11,929 nt of DNA from Sulfuritalea sp. Lineage in GTDB: Bacteria; Pseudomonadota; Gammaproteobacteria; Burkholderiales; Rhodocyclaceae. Position 1 is the first letter of the stretch, and every line of letters begins with the position of its first letter. The notes beneath the pieces were generated by a model that saw nothing but the letters and a program-made list of their open reading frames with translations, made no database searches and had not been told where the DNA came from. Where the stretch lies: the NCBI GenBank assembly GCA_022843505.1, contig JALHNN010000036.1, positions 1-11,929 on the forward strand, read 5' to 3'. Positions 1 to 6,760 of the stretch are shown piece by piece. The position numbers were made by a program, and so were the translations under genes.

Positions 1-1
1 C

Positions 2-310
2 GCACTGGACCTGATACTTACCGGCCGCGCCGTCGGTGCCGACGAGGCGCTGGCCATGGGCCTGGCCAACCGCGTGGTGGCCGCGGGCGGGGCGCGCGCG
101 GCAGCCGAGGAACTGGCGGCGCAGATCGCCGCCTTCCCGCAGACCTGCCTGCGCCACGACCGCCTGTCGAGCTACGAGCAATGGGGCATGGCCCTGCCCG
201 AGGCGCTGAAGAACGAATGCCGCCACGGCCAGCTGTCGCTGGCCAGCGGCGACGCCGAGGCCGGCGCCGGGCGCTTCCGCGAGGGCGAAGGACGCCATGG
301 CCGCTTCTAG
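2..310 (+). CDS. Enoyl-CoA hydratase/isomerase (crotonase) family protein, 3' end only
   Basis: This is the last 102 residues of a crotonase-fold protein; the 5' part lies outside the window. The reading begins ALDLILTGRAVGADEALAMG and continues GLANRVV, the conserved crotonase stretch after the oxyanion-hole and catalytic regions (LTGR-x3-A-x-EA-x3-GL-x-N-x-VV). The C-terminal tail, rich in Gly and Arg (GAGRF..G.GRHG), is also typical. Family members hydrate trans-2-enoyl-CoA to 3-hydroxyacyl-CoA in fatty-acid, aromatic or terpenoid breakdown. The catalytic glutamates are not visible, so activity and substrate cannot be judged. Its last 14 nt overlap the start of the TetR gene, implying co-transcription and possible control by that regulator. 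Family assignment is firm; the exact reaction is open. Confidence 0.9.
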   Translation, partial: ALDLILTGRAVGADEALAMGLANRVVAAGGARAAAEELAAQIAAFPQTCLRHDRLSSYEQWGMALPEALKNECRHGQLSLASGDAEAGAGRFREGEGRHGRF

Positions 311-896
311 GAAGTCCGTGATCAAGGACGAACCCAACCGCCGTGCCGAGATCGTGCGTGCGGCCAGCCGCCTGTTCGCCGAGAAGGGCTACGCGGCCAC
401 CACCATCCGCGACATCGCCAGGGCCGTCGACATGCAGTCCGGCTCGCCCTTCTACCACTTCAAGACCAAGCACGACATGCTGAAGGCCGTGGTGCTGGAA
501 GGCATGACCATCATCACCCGCGCCGTCGGCGCCGCCGCCGCGCAGGGCGGCACGGCGCGCGAGGTCTTCGATGCCATGCTGCTGGCCCACCTGGAGCAAC
601 TGCTGGCCGAGGACGGCCGCCACTTCGCCGCCACGCTGCTGCATGAAAGCCACCACCTCGATCCCGCCGCGCTGGCCGAACTGATCGAACAGAAAGATGC
701 CTACGAGGCGCTGTGGCAGAAGGCGCTGCGCGACCTGAAGCGCAGTGGCGTGATCGAGGATGACAGCCGCGTCACGCGCCTGCTGCTGATGGGGGCGCTG
801 AACTGGACCGTACAGTGGTATCGCCCCAACGGCGGCCGCACGGTGAAGCAGATCGCCAGGCAGATTTCGGGGATGCTGCTGAAACCCGTCGGCTGA
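297..896 (+). CDS. TetR/AcrR-family transcriptional regulator
   Basis: This 199-residue protein has a typical TetR length. Residues about 14-60 form the DNA-binding domain: RAEIVRAASRLFAEKGYAAT, then IRDIARAVDM and SGSPFYHFKTK, the recognition-helix region with the hallmark YHF. Residues 61-199 are the ligand-binding domain. They include GALNWTVQWYRPNGG near residues 167-180, a pattern I associate with TetR regulators of acyl-CoA, steroid or fatty-acid catabolism (KstR2-like C-terminal domains). The start at 297 is supported by AAGGA at 288-292 and by the overlap with the end of the enoyl-CoA hydratase gene, so the two are translationally linked. The likely effector is an acyl-CoA thioester and the likely targets are the upstream catabolic genes; both are inferences from context. 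Confidence 0.93.
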   Translation: MAASRKSVIKDEPNRRAEIVRAASRLFAEKGYAATTIRDIARAVDMQSGSPFYHFKTKHDMLKAVVLEGMTIITRAVGAAAAQGGTAREVFDAMLLAHLEQLLAEDGRHFAATLLHESHHLDPAALAELIEQKDAYEALWQKALRDLKRSGVIEDDSRVTRLLLMGALNWTVQWYRPNGGRTVKQIARQISGMLLKPVG

Positions 897-1079
897 TGTC
901 GCCGGTCGGGTCTCGAAGCACTTGTCGCTGCGCAGAACGGGCGCTTCCGCACTGAATGCCTTGATGAAGCTTGATATCCCGCTCCGCTCGCGGCAGGATG
1001 GGCAGTTGAAGCGGCCTGCCCGCGACCCTGTCGGCGAGCGAGCGCTGATCATGGACCATTGGGCACGGAGCACTGGGGA
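897..1079. other. 183-bp gap between tetR and the MaoC gene
   Basis: No complete gene is evident here. A short inverted repeat lies at 1000-1005 and 1016-1021 (GGGCAG/CTGCCC, 10-nt loop) but lacks a T tract, so it is not a convincing terminator. On the minus strand an open frame from an ATG at 1052 reads a CPSC knuckle followed about 24 residues later by a single Cys. It resembles the start of a small zinc-ribbon protein and then runs without a stop into sequence antisense to tetR. It could be a broken gene remnant or chance. GGAG at 1067-1070 is the ribosome-binding site of the MaoC gene. I see no clear sigma70 promoter. Confidence 0.5.
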
Positions 1080-1559
1080 ATGACAATCATCAAGTACTAC
1101 TGGGAGGATTTCACGCCCGGCTGGCAATTCGAGTCGGAGCCGAAAATGCTCGGTTCGCGCGACATCATCAGTTTTGCGCGCGAATACGACCCGCAGTCCT
1201 ATCACCTTGACGAAGAGGCGGCAAAATCCTCGCCCTTTGGCGGCCTGATTGCCAGCGGCTGGCAAACTTGCAGTGTCGCAATGCGGCTGATGTGCGACGG
1301 CTACCTGCTGCAAACCTCGTGCATCGGGTCGCCCGGGCTGGACGAGTTGCGCTGGTTCAAACCGGTGAGGCCCGGCGACGCGCTGCGACTGCAATCGACG
1401 GTCCTCGAACAGGCGGCATCCAGGAAGGATCCAACGCGGGGCACGGTGAGATTTCGCTGGGACGTACTCAACCAGAAGGATGAGGTCGTCTGTTCCATGA
1501 CGGGACGACAGCACTTTCGTCGTCGCCGTCCGGCGGACAATCAAACGAATGCGGCATGA
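1080..1559 (+). CDS. MaoC-like (R)-hydratase, single hot-dog domain
   Basis: This is a 159-residue protein of the MaoC/NodN hydratase family, which adds water to enoyl-CoA (or similar) double bonds to give (R)-3-hydroxyacyl-CoA. The N-terminal part reads YYWEDFTPGWQFES, the family's usual opening. The catalytic Asp/His pair is visible as YDPQSYHLD (Asp37, His42), followed by the hot-dog helix stretch FGGLIASGWQT. Downstream come LRWFKPVRPGD and the strand with VLNQKDEVV, as expected. I chose ATG 1080 because GGAG lies at 1067-1070 and the family similarity starts right there; a TTG at 1059 is in frame but unneeded. Rows counted within the gene are about 53-60% GC, lower than the flanks, hinting at different ancestry. 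Its stop overlaps a possible ATG for the next gene (ATGA at 1556-1559). The substrate is unknown. Confidence 0.9.
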   Translation: MTIIKYYWEDFTPGWQFESEPKMLGSRDIISFAREYDPQSYHLDEEAAKSSPFGGLIASGWQTCSVAMRLMCDGYLLQTSCIGSPGLDELRWFKPVRPGDALRLQSTVLEQAASRKDPTRGTVRFRWDVLNQKDEVVCSMTGRQHFRRRRPADNQTNAA

Positions 1560-1648
1560 CGCCCGTTGCCGAAGTGAAGTCACGGCCGGCGCCGGGGCTC
1601 GAAAGCGCGATGCGACCAGGTATGCCGAGTCAAAACCATGGGGTCGCC

Positions 1649-2020
1649 ATGAAAACGGCCCTGATCCTCCTCGTGGGGATTGTTCCTGGCTCTGCCCTTG
1701 CCCTGCCGAATAGGGATCCTGCTGCCGGGCTATGGTACGGAAAATGGGCGCTGGCGCTTGCCCCAATGGTTCTGGGACTGTTCTTCCACGTTTTCACGCT
1801 CGGCATCGCGGCTCTCTTCATCAGCAGATGCCTGCGGCACGGCCAGTTCAAGCGCATGTCCGGCCTGCCCTTTGTCGGTCCGCTGTTCATCGGTCTGGGA
1901 CTCTGGTGGTCACCCGCCGAGATCCCCGCCTGGATCTACGTCCTGCCCTGGGTTCTCGAACTGGCGGCGGGCTTCGCTTGCGTCGTAGTCCAGAAGGCAT
2001 CGCGCGCCAGGCCGGAGTAA
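1649..2020 (+). CDS. Small integral membrane protein, unrecognised
   Basis: I do not recognise this protein. From ATG 1649 it has 123 residues. A hydrophobic N-terminus (MKTALILLVGIVPGSALALP) could be a signal peptide or first helix. Further membrane segments follow: about 27-53 (WALALAPMVLGLFFHVFTLG and on), about 74-89 (LPFVGPLFIGLGLWW) and about 95-115 (WIYVLPWVLELAAGF). A basic loop (SRCLRHGQFKR) separates the second and third, suggesting a cytoplasmic loop. An in-frame ATG at 1556 overlaps the MaoC stop and would add 31 non-hydrophobic residues. I prefer 1649 because those residues look non-coding and would precede a signal-like sequence, but neither start has a strong Shine-Dalgarno site. 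GC is lowered as in the MaoC gene, so the two may have arrived together. No function can be assigned. Confidence 0.65.
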   Translation: MKTALILLVGIVPGSALALPNRDPAAGLWYGKWALALAPMVLGLFFHVFTLGIAALFISRCLRHGQFKRMSGLPFVGPLFIGLGLWWSPAEIPAWIYVLPWVLELAAGFACVVVQKASRARPE

Positions 2021-2030
2021 GCTCCAATCC

Positions 2031-2516
2031 ATGAAGACCTCCCTCTACCTCCTTGCCGGCCTTCTTGTCCTGGCCGCCATCGCGATCCAGTTCGGCGCGC
2101 TGCGCGGCCGGCCGCCGGCGGACCTCGGCGTCAAGGAAGGGCGCCTCAAGCCGCCCTCGCCAACGCCCAACAGCGTGACGAGCCAGGCGGCGCTCCATGC
2201 CGACCATCCGCAGCGCGCCTACGCCGAGATCGCCCCGCTGCCGCTGAAGAGCGGCTCGGGGCCAGCCTCGATCGAGGCACTCGCGGCCGTGCTCGCGGCG
2301 ATGCCGGGCGTCACCCTGGCCGAGCAGCGGCCCGACTACTTGCGCGCCGAGGCCGAGACGCGCTGGATGAAGTTCACCGACGACCTGGAGTTCTGGTTCA
2401 ACCCGGCGCGCGGCGCGATCGAGCTGCGCAGCGCCAGCCGCCTTGGGCGCAAGGACTTCGGGGTGAACCGCGATCGTATCGAAGCGATCCGGGCGGCCTA
2501 CCTGGCGCGCCCCTGA
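2031..2516 (+). CDS. DUF1499-family protein, membrane-anchored
   Basis: This is a 161-residue protein of the DUF1499 family, whose biochemical role is not established. Residues 4-23 form a hydrophobic helix (LYLLAGLLVLAAIAIQFGAL), a membrane anchor or uncleaved signal. The remainder matches the family: DLGVKEGRLKPPSPTPNSVTS (31-51), a central region with RWMKFTDDLEFWF (111-123), and the signature LRSASRLGRKDFGVNRDRIE (132-151). GGAG at 2014-2017, within the preceding gene's last codons, serves as the ribosome-binding site; it also pairs with CTCC at 2022-2025 in a tiny inverted repeat. Composition is back to high GC. It lies 10 nt after the small membrane protein and converges on the hemerythrin gene with a 15-bp gap, so little room exists for a terminator. 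Confidence 0.88.
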   Translation: MKTSLYLLAGLLVLAAIAIQFGALRGRPPADLGVKEGRLKPPSPTPNSVTSQAALHADHPQRAYAEIAPLPLKSGSGPASIEALAAVLAAMPGVTLAEQRPDYLRAEAETRWMKFTDDLEFWFNPARGAIELRSASRLGRKDFGVNRDRIEAIRAAYLARP

Positions 2517-2531
2517 ACAGGGCCGACCCGG

Positions 2532-2993
2532 CTAACCGAGAGCGGCCGCGGGCCCGGGTGCGAGGTCGGCGAGGATCTGCGCCAGCTGCTGCGGGCTGAG
2601 GGCGGCCTTGACCACGTCCATGTATTCATGGTCCTCGCGCTTGATGTGGTTGAGCAGCCACTTGTTCAGCGTGTCGAGGACCTCGCCGGCCACTTCCTCG
2701 CCAAGGGCATAGCGGTGGCCGAATTCGGCAAGCTGGCGGGCAAAGCGTTCGTGGCCGCGACGGTGCTGGGCCAGACCGGCAAAACGCGCGGCCTTCATCG
2801 CCGCCTCTTCGAAACCGAAATGGGACACGGTGTATTCGGAGAGTCCCGCCAGCACGCCCCCAACGGCCTTCTTGTCCAGCGTTTCGCGCGCTTCGTTGAG
2901 CCGGTTGATGTGGTCGACGATGCGCCGGTGCTGGTCATCGATGAGCTCGATGCCTATGCTCAGGTCCGCCGTCCACTTCAAGATATCCGCCAT
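2532..2993 (-). CDS. Bacteriohemerythrin, non-heme diiron oxygen-binding protein
   Basis: This 153-residue single-domain hemerythrin-like protein binds O2 reversibly at a diiron site in the cytoplasm. All seven expected ligands are visible: His22 (DDQH), His58 and Glu62 (HFGFE), His77 and His81 (HRRGH), His116 and Asp121 (HIKRED). The N-terminal tryptophan of the family (LKW, Trp7) and the following IELIDDQHRRI also fit. The length is that of a stand-alone oxygen carrier or sensor rather than a fused sensory domain. A purine-rich AAGGAAG lies about 7 nt before the ATG. A 110-bp gap separates it from the GGDEF-EAL gene upstream on the same strand, with a possible extended -10 promoter there. 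In other bacteria such proteins supply O2 to membrane oxidases or modulate c-di-GMP signalling; a link to the neighbour is inference. Confidence 0.95.
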   Translation of the reverse strand: MADILKWTADLSIGIELIDDQHRRIVDHINRLNEARETLDKKAVGGVLAGLSEYTVSHFGFEEAAMKAARFAGLAQHRRGHERFARQLAEFGHRYALGEEVAGEVLDTLNKWLLNHIKREDHEYMDVVKAALSPQQLAQILADLAPGPAAALG

Positions 2994-3091
2994 CTCCTCG
3001 CTTCCTTCCCTTCGCCGGCGGCTGCCCGCAACCGGGTCGGCGCGACGGGCCCAGTTGAATCAACGGCACGGGGACCCTATGTCGTTAGGCA

Positions 3092-3100
3092 AATATAGCA
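3092..3100 (-). promoter_or_regulatory. Possible extended -10 promoter for bacteriohemerythrin
   Basis: On the minus strand TGCTATATT combines the extended -10 TG dinucleotide with a TATATT hexamer (five of six consensus bases). It sits just beyond the stop codon of the GGDEF-EAL gene and about 100 nt before the hemerythrin ATG. I see no good -35 box, which extended -10 promoters can lack. The surrounding patch is noticeably AT-richer than the neighbouring coding sequence. Confidence 0.35.
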
Positions 3101-3103
3101 GCA

Positions 3104-4957
3104 TCAGGGCGGCGGATCGAGATTGCCCGCTGGCGGCGCCGCGCGCCAGGCGGCCAGTTCCGCCGCCGGCATGGGCCGGGCGATGCCGTTGCCCTGACCG
3201 GTCTCGCAGCCCATCTGCAGCAGTGCCCGGTGGATGGCCTCGTTCTCCACGCCCTCGGCGACGCAATGCATGTCGAAGGCGCGGGCCAGCGCGATGATGC
3301 CCTGGACCACGGCATGGTCGCCCTTGTCGGTCTGCATGTCGCGGACGAAGGACTGATCGATCTTCAGGGTATCGACATCGAGCTGGCTCAGGTAGGTGAG
3401 CGAGGAATAACCGCTGCCGAAGTCGTCGAGCGCGAAGCCGATACCCAGTTCGCGGCAGGCGGCGATCAGAGCGCTGATGCCGGCGATGTCGTCCAGCGCC
3501 GCGGTTTCCAGGACCTCGATCTGCAGCCAGCGTTCGCCCGCCGGCGGCCCATAGCGCATTGCCTGCTCGCGCAGTCGCGGCACGAAGCCCGAGGACTGGA
3601 AGTGGTAGGCCGAGATGTTGATGCTGACCTGGAGGTGGAATCCGGCCTCGCGCCAGCGTTGCAACTGGTCCGCCGCCGTGGCGATGACCCATTCGCCGAG
3701 CTCGATCTCCAGTTCGGTGCTGTCCACCGCGCGCATGAACTCGCCCGGCAGCAACAGGCCGCGCTGCGGATGGTTCCAGCGGATCAGCGCTTCGGCTCCG
3801 GCCAGACGGCGCGTGGCGAGGTCGAGCTTGGGTTGGTAATAGAGCTCGAATTCACCTCCGGCAAGGCCCTGGCGGATTTCCTGCAGCAACTGGTGGTGGG
3901 AGCGCGCGCGACGGTCGCTGGCGGGGTCGAAGAGGTGGAAGCGGTTCCTGCCCGCCAGCTTGGCCAGGTACATGGCCTGGTCGGCATGGCGCAGCAGGGT
4001 GTCGGCGTCTTCTTCGTCCTCCGGATACAGCGCGACGCCGATGCTGGCGGAGAGGCCGACGATGTGGCCATCGACGGCGATCGGCCGGCGGATGCTCTCG
4101 AGCATCCGCTGCAGGCTGCCGACGCATTCCTCAGTCGCGCGCAGGCCGACCAGCAGCACCACGAACTCGTCGCCGCCCAGGCGCGCCACCGTGTCGTCCT
4201 CGCGCACGCAGTCGCGGATGCGGCGCGTGACCTCGACCAGCACGCGATCGCCGACGGCGTGACCGTGGCGGTCGTTGATCGGCTTGAAGCCGTCGAGGTC
4301 GAGGTAGCACACCGCGAGCAGCCCCTGGTCGCGCTTGGCGCGGGCCAGTGCCTGGTTCATGCGGTCGGCGAGCATGACGCGGTTGGGGACGCCGGTGAGT
4401 GCGTCGTAGTGTGCCAGGCGCTGCAGTTCGTCCTCGCGCCGCCGGCGCTGGCGATCGACCTCGACGGACTCGTGGCAGTAGAAAATGCCGGCCATCGCCG
4501 CCAGGTAGAGCACGGCGGTGACGAGGTCGAGGCCGCTGACGAGCGCGTTCGGCCCCTGCACGTAATAGCTGCCGACGATCGCGGCGACGATCGCGCCCAG
4601 CCACCAGGCCCCCGCGCGCATGCCCTTGAGGAAGAAGGCCGCCACCGAAAGCAACAGGAAGGGCGTAAGCCGGTTGGGGTTCCCCGGCACCCAGACATAG
4701 ACCGCGGCGAAGATCAGAAAGCCCAGTGCGAGGGCGATCGTCGCCATGGTCTCCACCCGGGCCGGATAGCGGCGCAGCACCAGCAACATGGCCAGCGAGG
4801 CCGCCGCAAAGACCAGGTCAATCGCCGCCAGCAGGGGAGCGCCGGCCCAGCGCGAGACCGCCAGGGCAAAGCCCGAAACGGCGCCCAGCATGAAGATGCC
4901 GTTCAGGAAGGCGATCTTGTAGCGCAGCGGCTGGTGCGTGTCGTCGTCATGGGGCAT
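3104..4957 (-). CDS. Six-TM GGDEF-EAL protein (diguanylate cyclase/phosphodiesterase)
   Basis: This is a 617-residue inner-membrane protein. Residues about 13-165 contain six hydrophobic helices (about 13-34, 41-61, 70-90, 98-110, 115-133, 141-160), a membrane sensor domain without a loop large enough for a periplasmic ligand domain. The GGDEF domain spans about 180-345: YDALTGVPNR, YLDLDGFKPIND, GGDEF at 261-265 and an inhibitory RxxD site (Arg252-Asp255) at the correct distance. The EAL domain spans about 355-605: EAL at 389-391, Asn447 (SINIS), Glu481 (IEVLE), Asp511-Asp512 (DDFGSGYSSL), Lys532 (LKID), Glu568 (AEGVE) and Gln588 (GQG). Both c-di-GMP synthesis and hydrolysis residues are therefore present; which activity dominates cannot be read from sequence. 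It begins 37 nt after the NlpC/P60 gene and probably shares its transcript. The protein ends in a proline-rich tail. Confidence 0.95.
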   Translation of the reverse strand: MPHDDDTHQPLRYKIAFLNGIFMLGAVSGFALAVSRWAGAPLLAAIDLVFAAASLAMLLVLRRYPARVETMATIALALGFLIFAAVYVWVPGNPNRLTPFLLLSVAAFFLKGMRAGAWWLGAIVAAIVGSYYVQGPNALVSGLDLVTAVLYLAAMAGIFYCHESVEVDRQRRRREDELQRLAHYDALTGVPNRVMLADRMNQALARAKRDQGLLAVCYLDLDGFKPINDRHGHAVGDRVLVEVTRRIRDCVREDDTVARLGGDEFVVLLVGLRATEECVGSLQRMLESIRRPIAVDGHIVGLSASIGVALYPEDEEDADTLLRHADQAMYLAKLAGRNRFHLFDPASDRRARSHHQLLQEIRQGLAGGEFELYYQPKLDLATRRLAGAEALIRWNHPQRGLLLPGEFMRAVDSTELEIELGEWVIATAADQLQRWREAGFHLQVSINISAYHFQSSGFVPRLREQAMRYGPPAGERWLQIEVLETAALDDIAGISALIAACRELGIGFALDDFGSGYSSLTYLSQLDVDTLKIDQSFVRDMQTDKGDHAVVQGIIALARAFDMHCVAEGVENEAIHRALLQMGCETGQGNGIARPMPAAELAAWRAAPPAGNLDPPP

Positions 4958-4994
4958 GGGGCGATTCCGGGGGCCGGCGCAAGGCCCGGCGCAT

Positions 4995-5573
4995 TCAATC
5001 GAAGTAAGTGCGGGCTTCCTCGAAGCGGGCGGCGAACCAGCCCTGCTTCAGGCTTTCGGTACGCACCTTGCCGCGGCTGTTGGGAGCGTGCACGAAGCGG
5101 TCGTCGCCGATGTAGATGCCGACATGGGAGCGCGGCTTGTTGCGGGTGTTGAAGAAGACCAGGTCACCGGGTTTGAGCTTCTCCGCCGGCACCGGCCTGC
5201 CCTTGCGCGCCAGGTCGGCGGCCGAACCCCGGAGTTGCATGTCCACGGATTTCTCATACACATAGCTGACCATGCCGCTGCAATCGAGCCCGGCCTCGGG
5301 GTTCTTGCCGCCGAAGCGATAGCCGGTTTCGATCAGGCCCAGGGCGAAGAGCACCACGTCGTTGGCTTTCGGGTTGGCTTGTGCCAGCCGATCGACGGCA
5401 CCCGGCGCGGGCCGGGGCATCGCCGTGTCGCCAGCGCCGACTCCCGGGCTGCCGGGAAGCCGCGACGCCACCGGTGCGGGATCCTGCCCGCCCAGCTGCA
5501 GCACGCCGCAGCCGGCCAGCACCAGCGTGGAACTGGCGAGCAGGGTGGCAAGGGATGTACGCGGGGCGGGCAT
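4995..5573 (-). CDS. NlpC/P60-family lipoprotein, probable peptidoglycan endopeptidase
   Basis: This 192-residue protein has an N-terminal lipoprotein signal. The lipobox is LAGC with Cys22 as the lipidated residue, followed by a low-complexity Pro/Gly/Ala linker to about residue 65. Residues about 70-192 form the NlpC/P60 papain-like domain. The catalytic triad is visible: Cys98 in LDCSG, His150 in SHVGIYIG and His162 in VHAP. LKPGDLVFF, the conserved strand before the histidine, is present at 133-141. Such enzymes cut the gamma-D-Glu-diaminopimelate bond in peptidoglycan stem peptides. Being lipidated with Gly rather than Asp after the cysteine, it should reach the outer membrane, facing the periplasm. 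It is divergent from the alcohol dehydrogenase gene (59-bp gap) and is followed 37 nt later by the GGDEF-EAL gene. Confidence 0.94.
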   Translation of the reverse strand: MPAPRTSLATLLASSTLVLAGCGVLQLGGQDPAPVASRLPGSPGVGAGDTAMPRPAPGAVDRLAQANPKANDVVLFALGLIETGYRFGGKNPEAGLDCSGMVSYVYEKSVDMQLRGSAADLARKGRPVPAEKLKPGDLVFFNTRNKPRSHVGIYIGDDRFVHAPNSRGKVRTESLKQGWFAARFEEARTYFD

Positions 5574-5632
5574 GCGGACAAATGTATTCCGCTAGACTGC
5601 GCCTGTTAATCCCGAGCAAGGCACGAATCATC
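5574..5632. promoter_or_regulatory. Divergent intergenic region between nlpC/P60 and alcohol dehydrogenase genes
   Basis: This 59-bp spacer must serve both divergent transcripts unless promoters lie inside the genes. It is AT-richer than its surroundings. On the minus strand TTGCTC is followed after 17 nt by TCTAGC, a weak -35/-10 pair. On the plus strand GTTAAT (about 5604-5609) could be a -10 box without a good -35. AAGG at 5618-5621 is the likely ribosome-binding site of the dehydrogenase. No SAM-riboswitch-like leader can fit here for the downstream metK. Confidence 0.4.
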
Positions 5633-6760
5633 ATGCAAATCCGCGCCGCCGTATTGAGCCAGATGGAACAGCCGCGCCCCTATGCGCAAACCCGGCCCAT
5701 CGCCATCGAGACCGTGAACCTCGCCGGGCCCGGCCCCAACGAAGTGCTGGTGAAGATCACCGCCGCCGGCCTATGCCACTCCGACCTGTCGATCGTCAAT
5801 GGCGACCGGCCGCGGCCGATGCCCATGGCGCTGGGCCACGAGGCCGCCGGCATCGTCGAGGAAACCGGGCCGGGCGTCACGGATCTGGTGCGCGGCGATG
5901 CCGTGGCCCTGGTCTTCGTCCCCAGTTGCGGCCACTGCCTGCCCTGCCTCGAGGGCCGGCCGGCGCTGTGCGAGCCGGGCGCCGTGGCCAACACCGCCGG
6001 CACCATGGTCGGCGGCCATCGCCACCTGTCGCGCGCCGACGGCTCGCCGCTGAACCACCAGGTCGGGGTGTCGTGCTTCGCCGAATACGCGGTGTGCAAC
6101 CGCGGTTCGCTGGTCAAGGTCACGCCCGACCTGCCGCAGGATGTCGCCGCCGTGTTCGGCTGCGCGGTGCTCACCGGCGTGGGCGCGGCGATCAATTCGG
6201 CGCAGGTTCGCCTCGGCCAGACGGTGGCCGTGATCGGCTTGGGCGGCGTCGGCCTTTCCGCCGTGCTCGGTGCACTCGCCGCCGGCGCGCGCGAGGTGAT
6301 CGCCATCGACAGCCTGCCTGCCAAGCTCGACGCGGCCCTGGCGCTTGGCGCGACGCGCGCCTTTCGTGCCGACGACCCCGAACTGGTGGCCCAGGTCAAG
6401 GCGGCGACCAAGGGCGGCGTGGATATCGCAATCGAGGCGGCGAGTTCGGTCAAGGCGCTCGACGCGGCCTACAGGATCACGCGCCGCGGCGGCACCACGG
6501 TGACCTGCAGCCTGCCGCCGCCCTCGCACACCTTCAATGTCCCCGCGGTAAACCTGGTCGCCGAGGAACGCACACTGAAGGGCAGCTACCTCGGCTCCGC
6601 CGTGCCGGCGCGCGACATTCCGCACTACATCGCGCTGTTCCAGGCCGGGCGCCTGCCGGTGGACAAGCTGATCACCCACCGCCTGACGCTGGACCAGATC
6701 AACGAAGGCTTCGACCGCCTCGACTCGGGTGAGGCCGTGCGCCAGGTGATCTTGTTCTGA
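5633..6760 (+). CDS. Zinc-dependent medium-chain alcohol dehydrogenase
   Basis: This 375-residue protein of the MDR (zinc alcohol dehydrogenase) superfamily oxidises alcohols to aldehydes or ketones with NAD(P)+. Catalytic zinc ligands are Cys48 (GLCHSD), His69 (GHE) and Cys177 (FGCAVLTG). The structural zinc site is complete: Cys99, Cys102, Cys105 and Cys113 in CGHCLPCLEGRPALC. The Rossmann motif GLGGVG is at 202-207, and Asp226 at the end of the second strand favours NAD+. The insert after the structural zinc (HRHLSRADGSPLNHQVGVSCFAEY in two parts) resembles class III/aryl-alcohol-type ADHs, but the substrate is not predictable. ATG 5633 is chosen because family similarity begins there (MQIRAAVL); the frame stays open upstream into the antisense of nlpC. 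Its stop overlaps the metK start by one base (TGATG), so translation is coupled. Confidence 0.94.
   Translation: MQIRAAVLSQMEQPRPYAQTRPIAIETVNLAGPGPNEVLVKITAAGLCHSDLSIVNGDRPRPMPMALGHEAAGIVEETGPGVTDLVRGDAVALVFVPSCGHCLPCLEGRPALCEPGAVANTAGTMVGGHRHLSRADGSPLNHQVGVSCFAEYAVCNRGSLVKVTPDLPQDVAAVFGCAVLTGVGAAINSAQVRLGQTVAVIGLGGVGLSAVLGALAAGAREVIAIDSLPAKLDAALALGATRAFRADDPELVAQVKAATKGGVDIAIEAASSVKALDAAYRITRRGGTTVTCSLPPPSHTFNVPAVNLVAEERTLKGSYLGSAVPARDIPHYIALFQAGRLPVDKLITHRLTLDQINEGFDRLDSGEAVRQVILF

Noticed and set aside
1000..1021. GGGCAG/CTGCCC inverted repeat as a tetR terminator
   Set aside because: Six-base stem with a 10-nt loop, no following T tract, and over 100 nt from the tetR stop.
964..1083. 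39-codon plus-strand frame ending in an ATGA overlap with the MaoC start
   Set aside because: No ribosome-binding site before its ATG, no recognisable features, and its frame is open far upstream by composition alone; the overlap is probably accidental.
18..1766. Long open frame on the minus strand across the enoyl-CoA hydratase, tetR and MaoC genes (582 codons)
   Set aside because: It is antisense to three genes with clear family motifs; its translation is Arg/Ala/Gly-rich without recognisable domains, as expected from GC-rich codon bias.
2521..2533. GCCG/CGGC hairpin between the convergent DUF1499 and hemerythrin genes
   Set aside because: Only a four-base stem and no T tract on either strand.
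3230..5152. Long open frame on the plus strand opposite the GGDEF-EAL gene (640 codons)
   Set aside because: The minus strand carries complete GGDEF and EAL motifs; the plus frame is low-complexity antisense sequence that also overlaps the NlpC/P60 gene.
5381..5632. 84-residue N-terminal extension of the alcohol dehydrogenase frame
   Set aside because: It lies antisense to the lipoprotein signal of the NlpC/P60 gene and is Arg/Pro-rich; dehydrogenase similarity starts at the ATG at 5633.
6700..6760. SAM riboswitch upstream of metK
   Set aside because: metK starts within the dehydrogenase stop codon and has no leader of its own; the region before it is coding.
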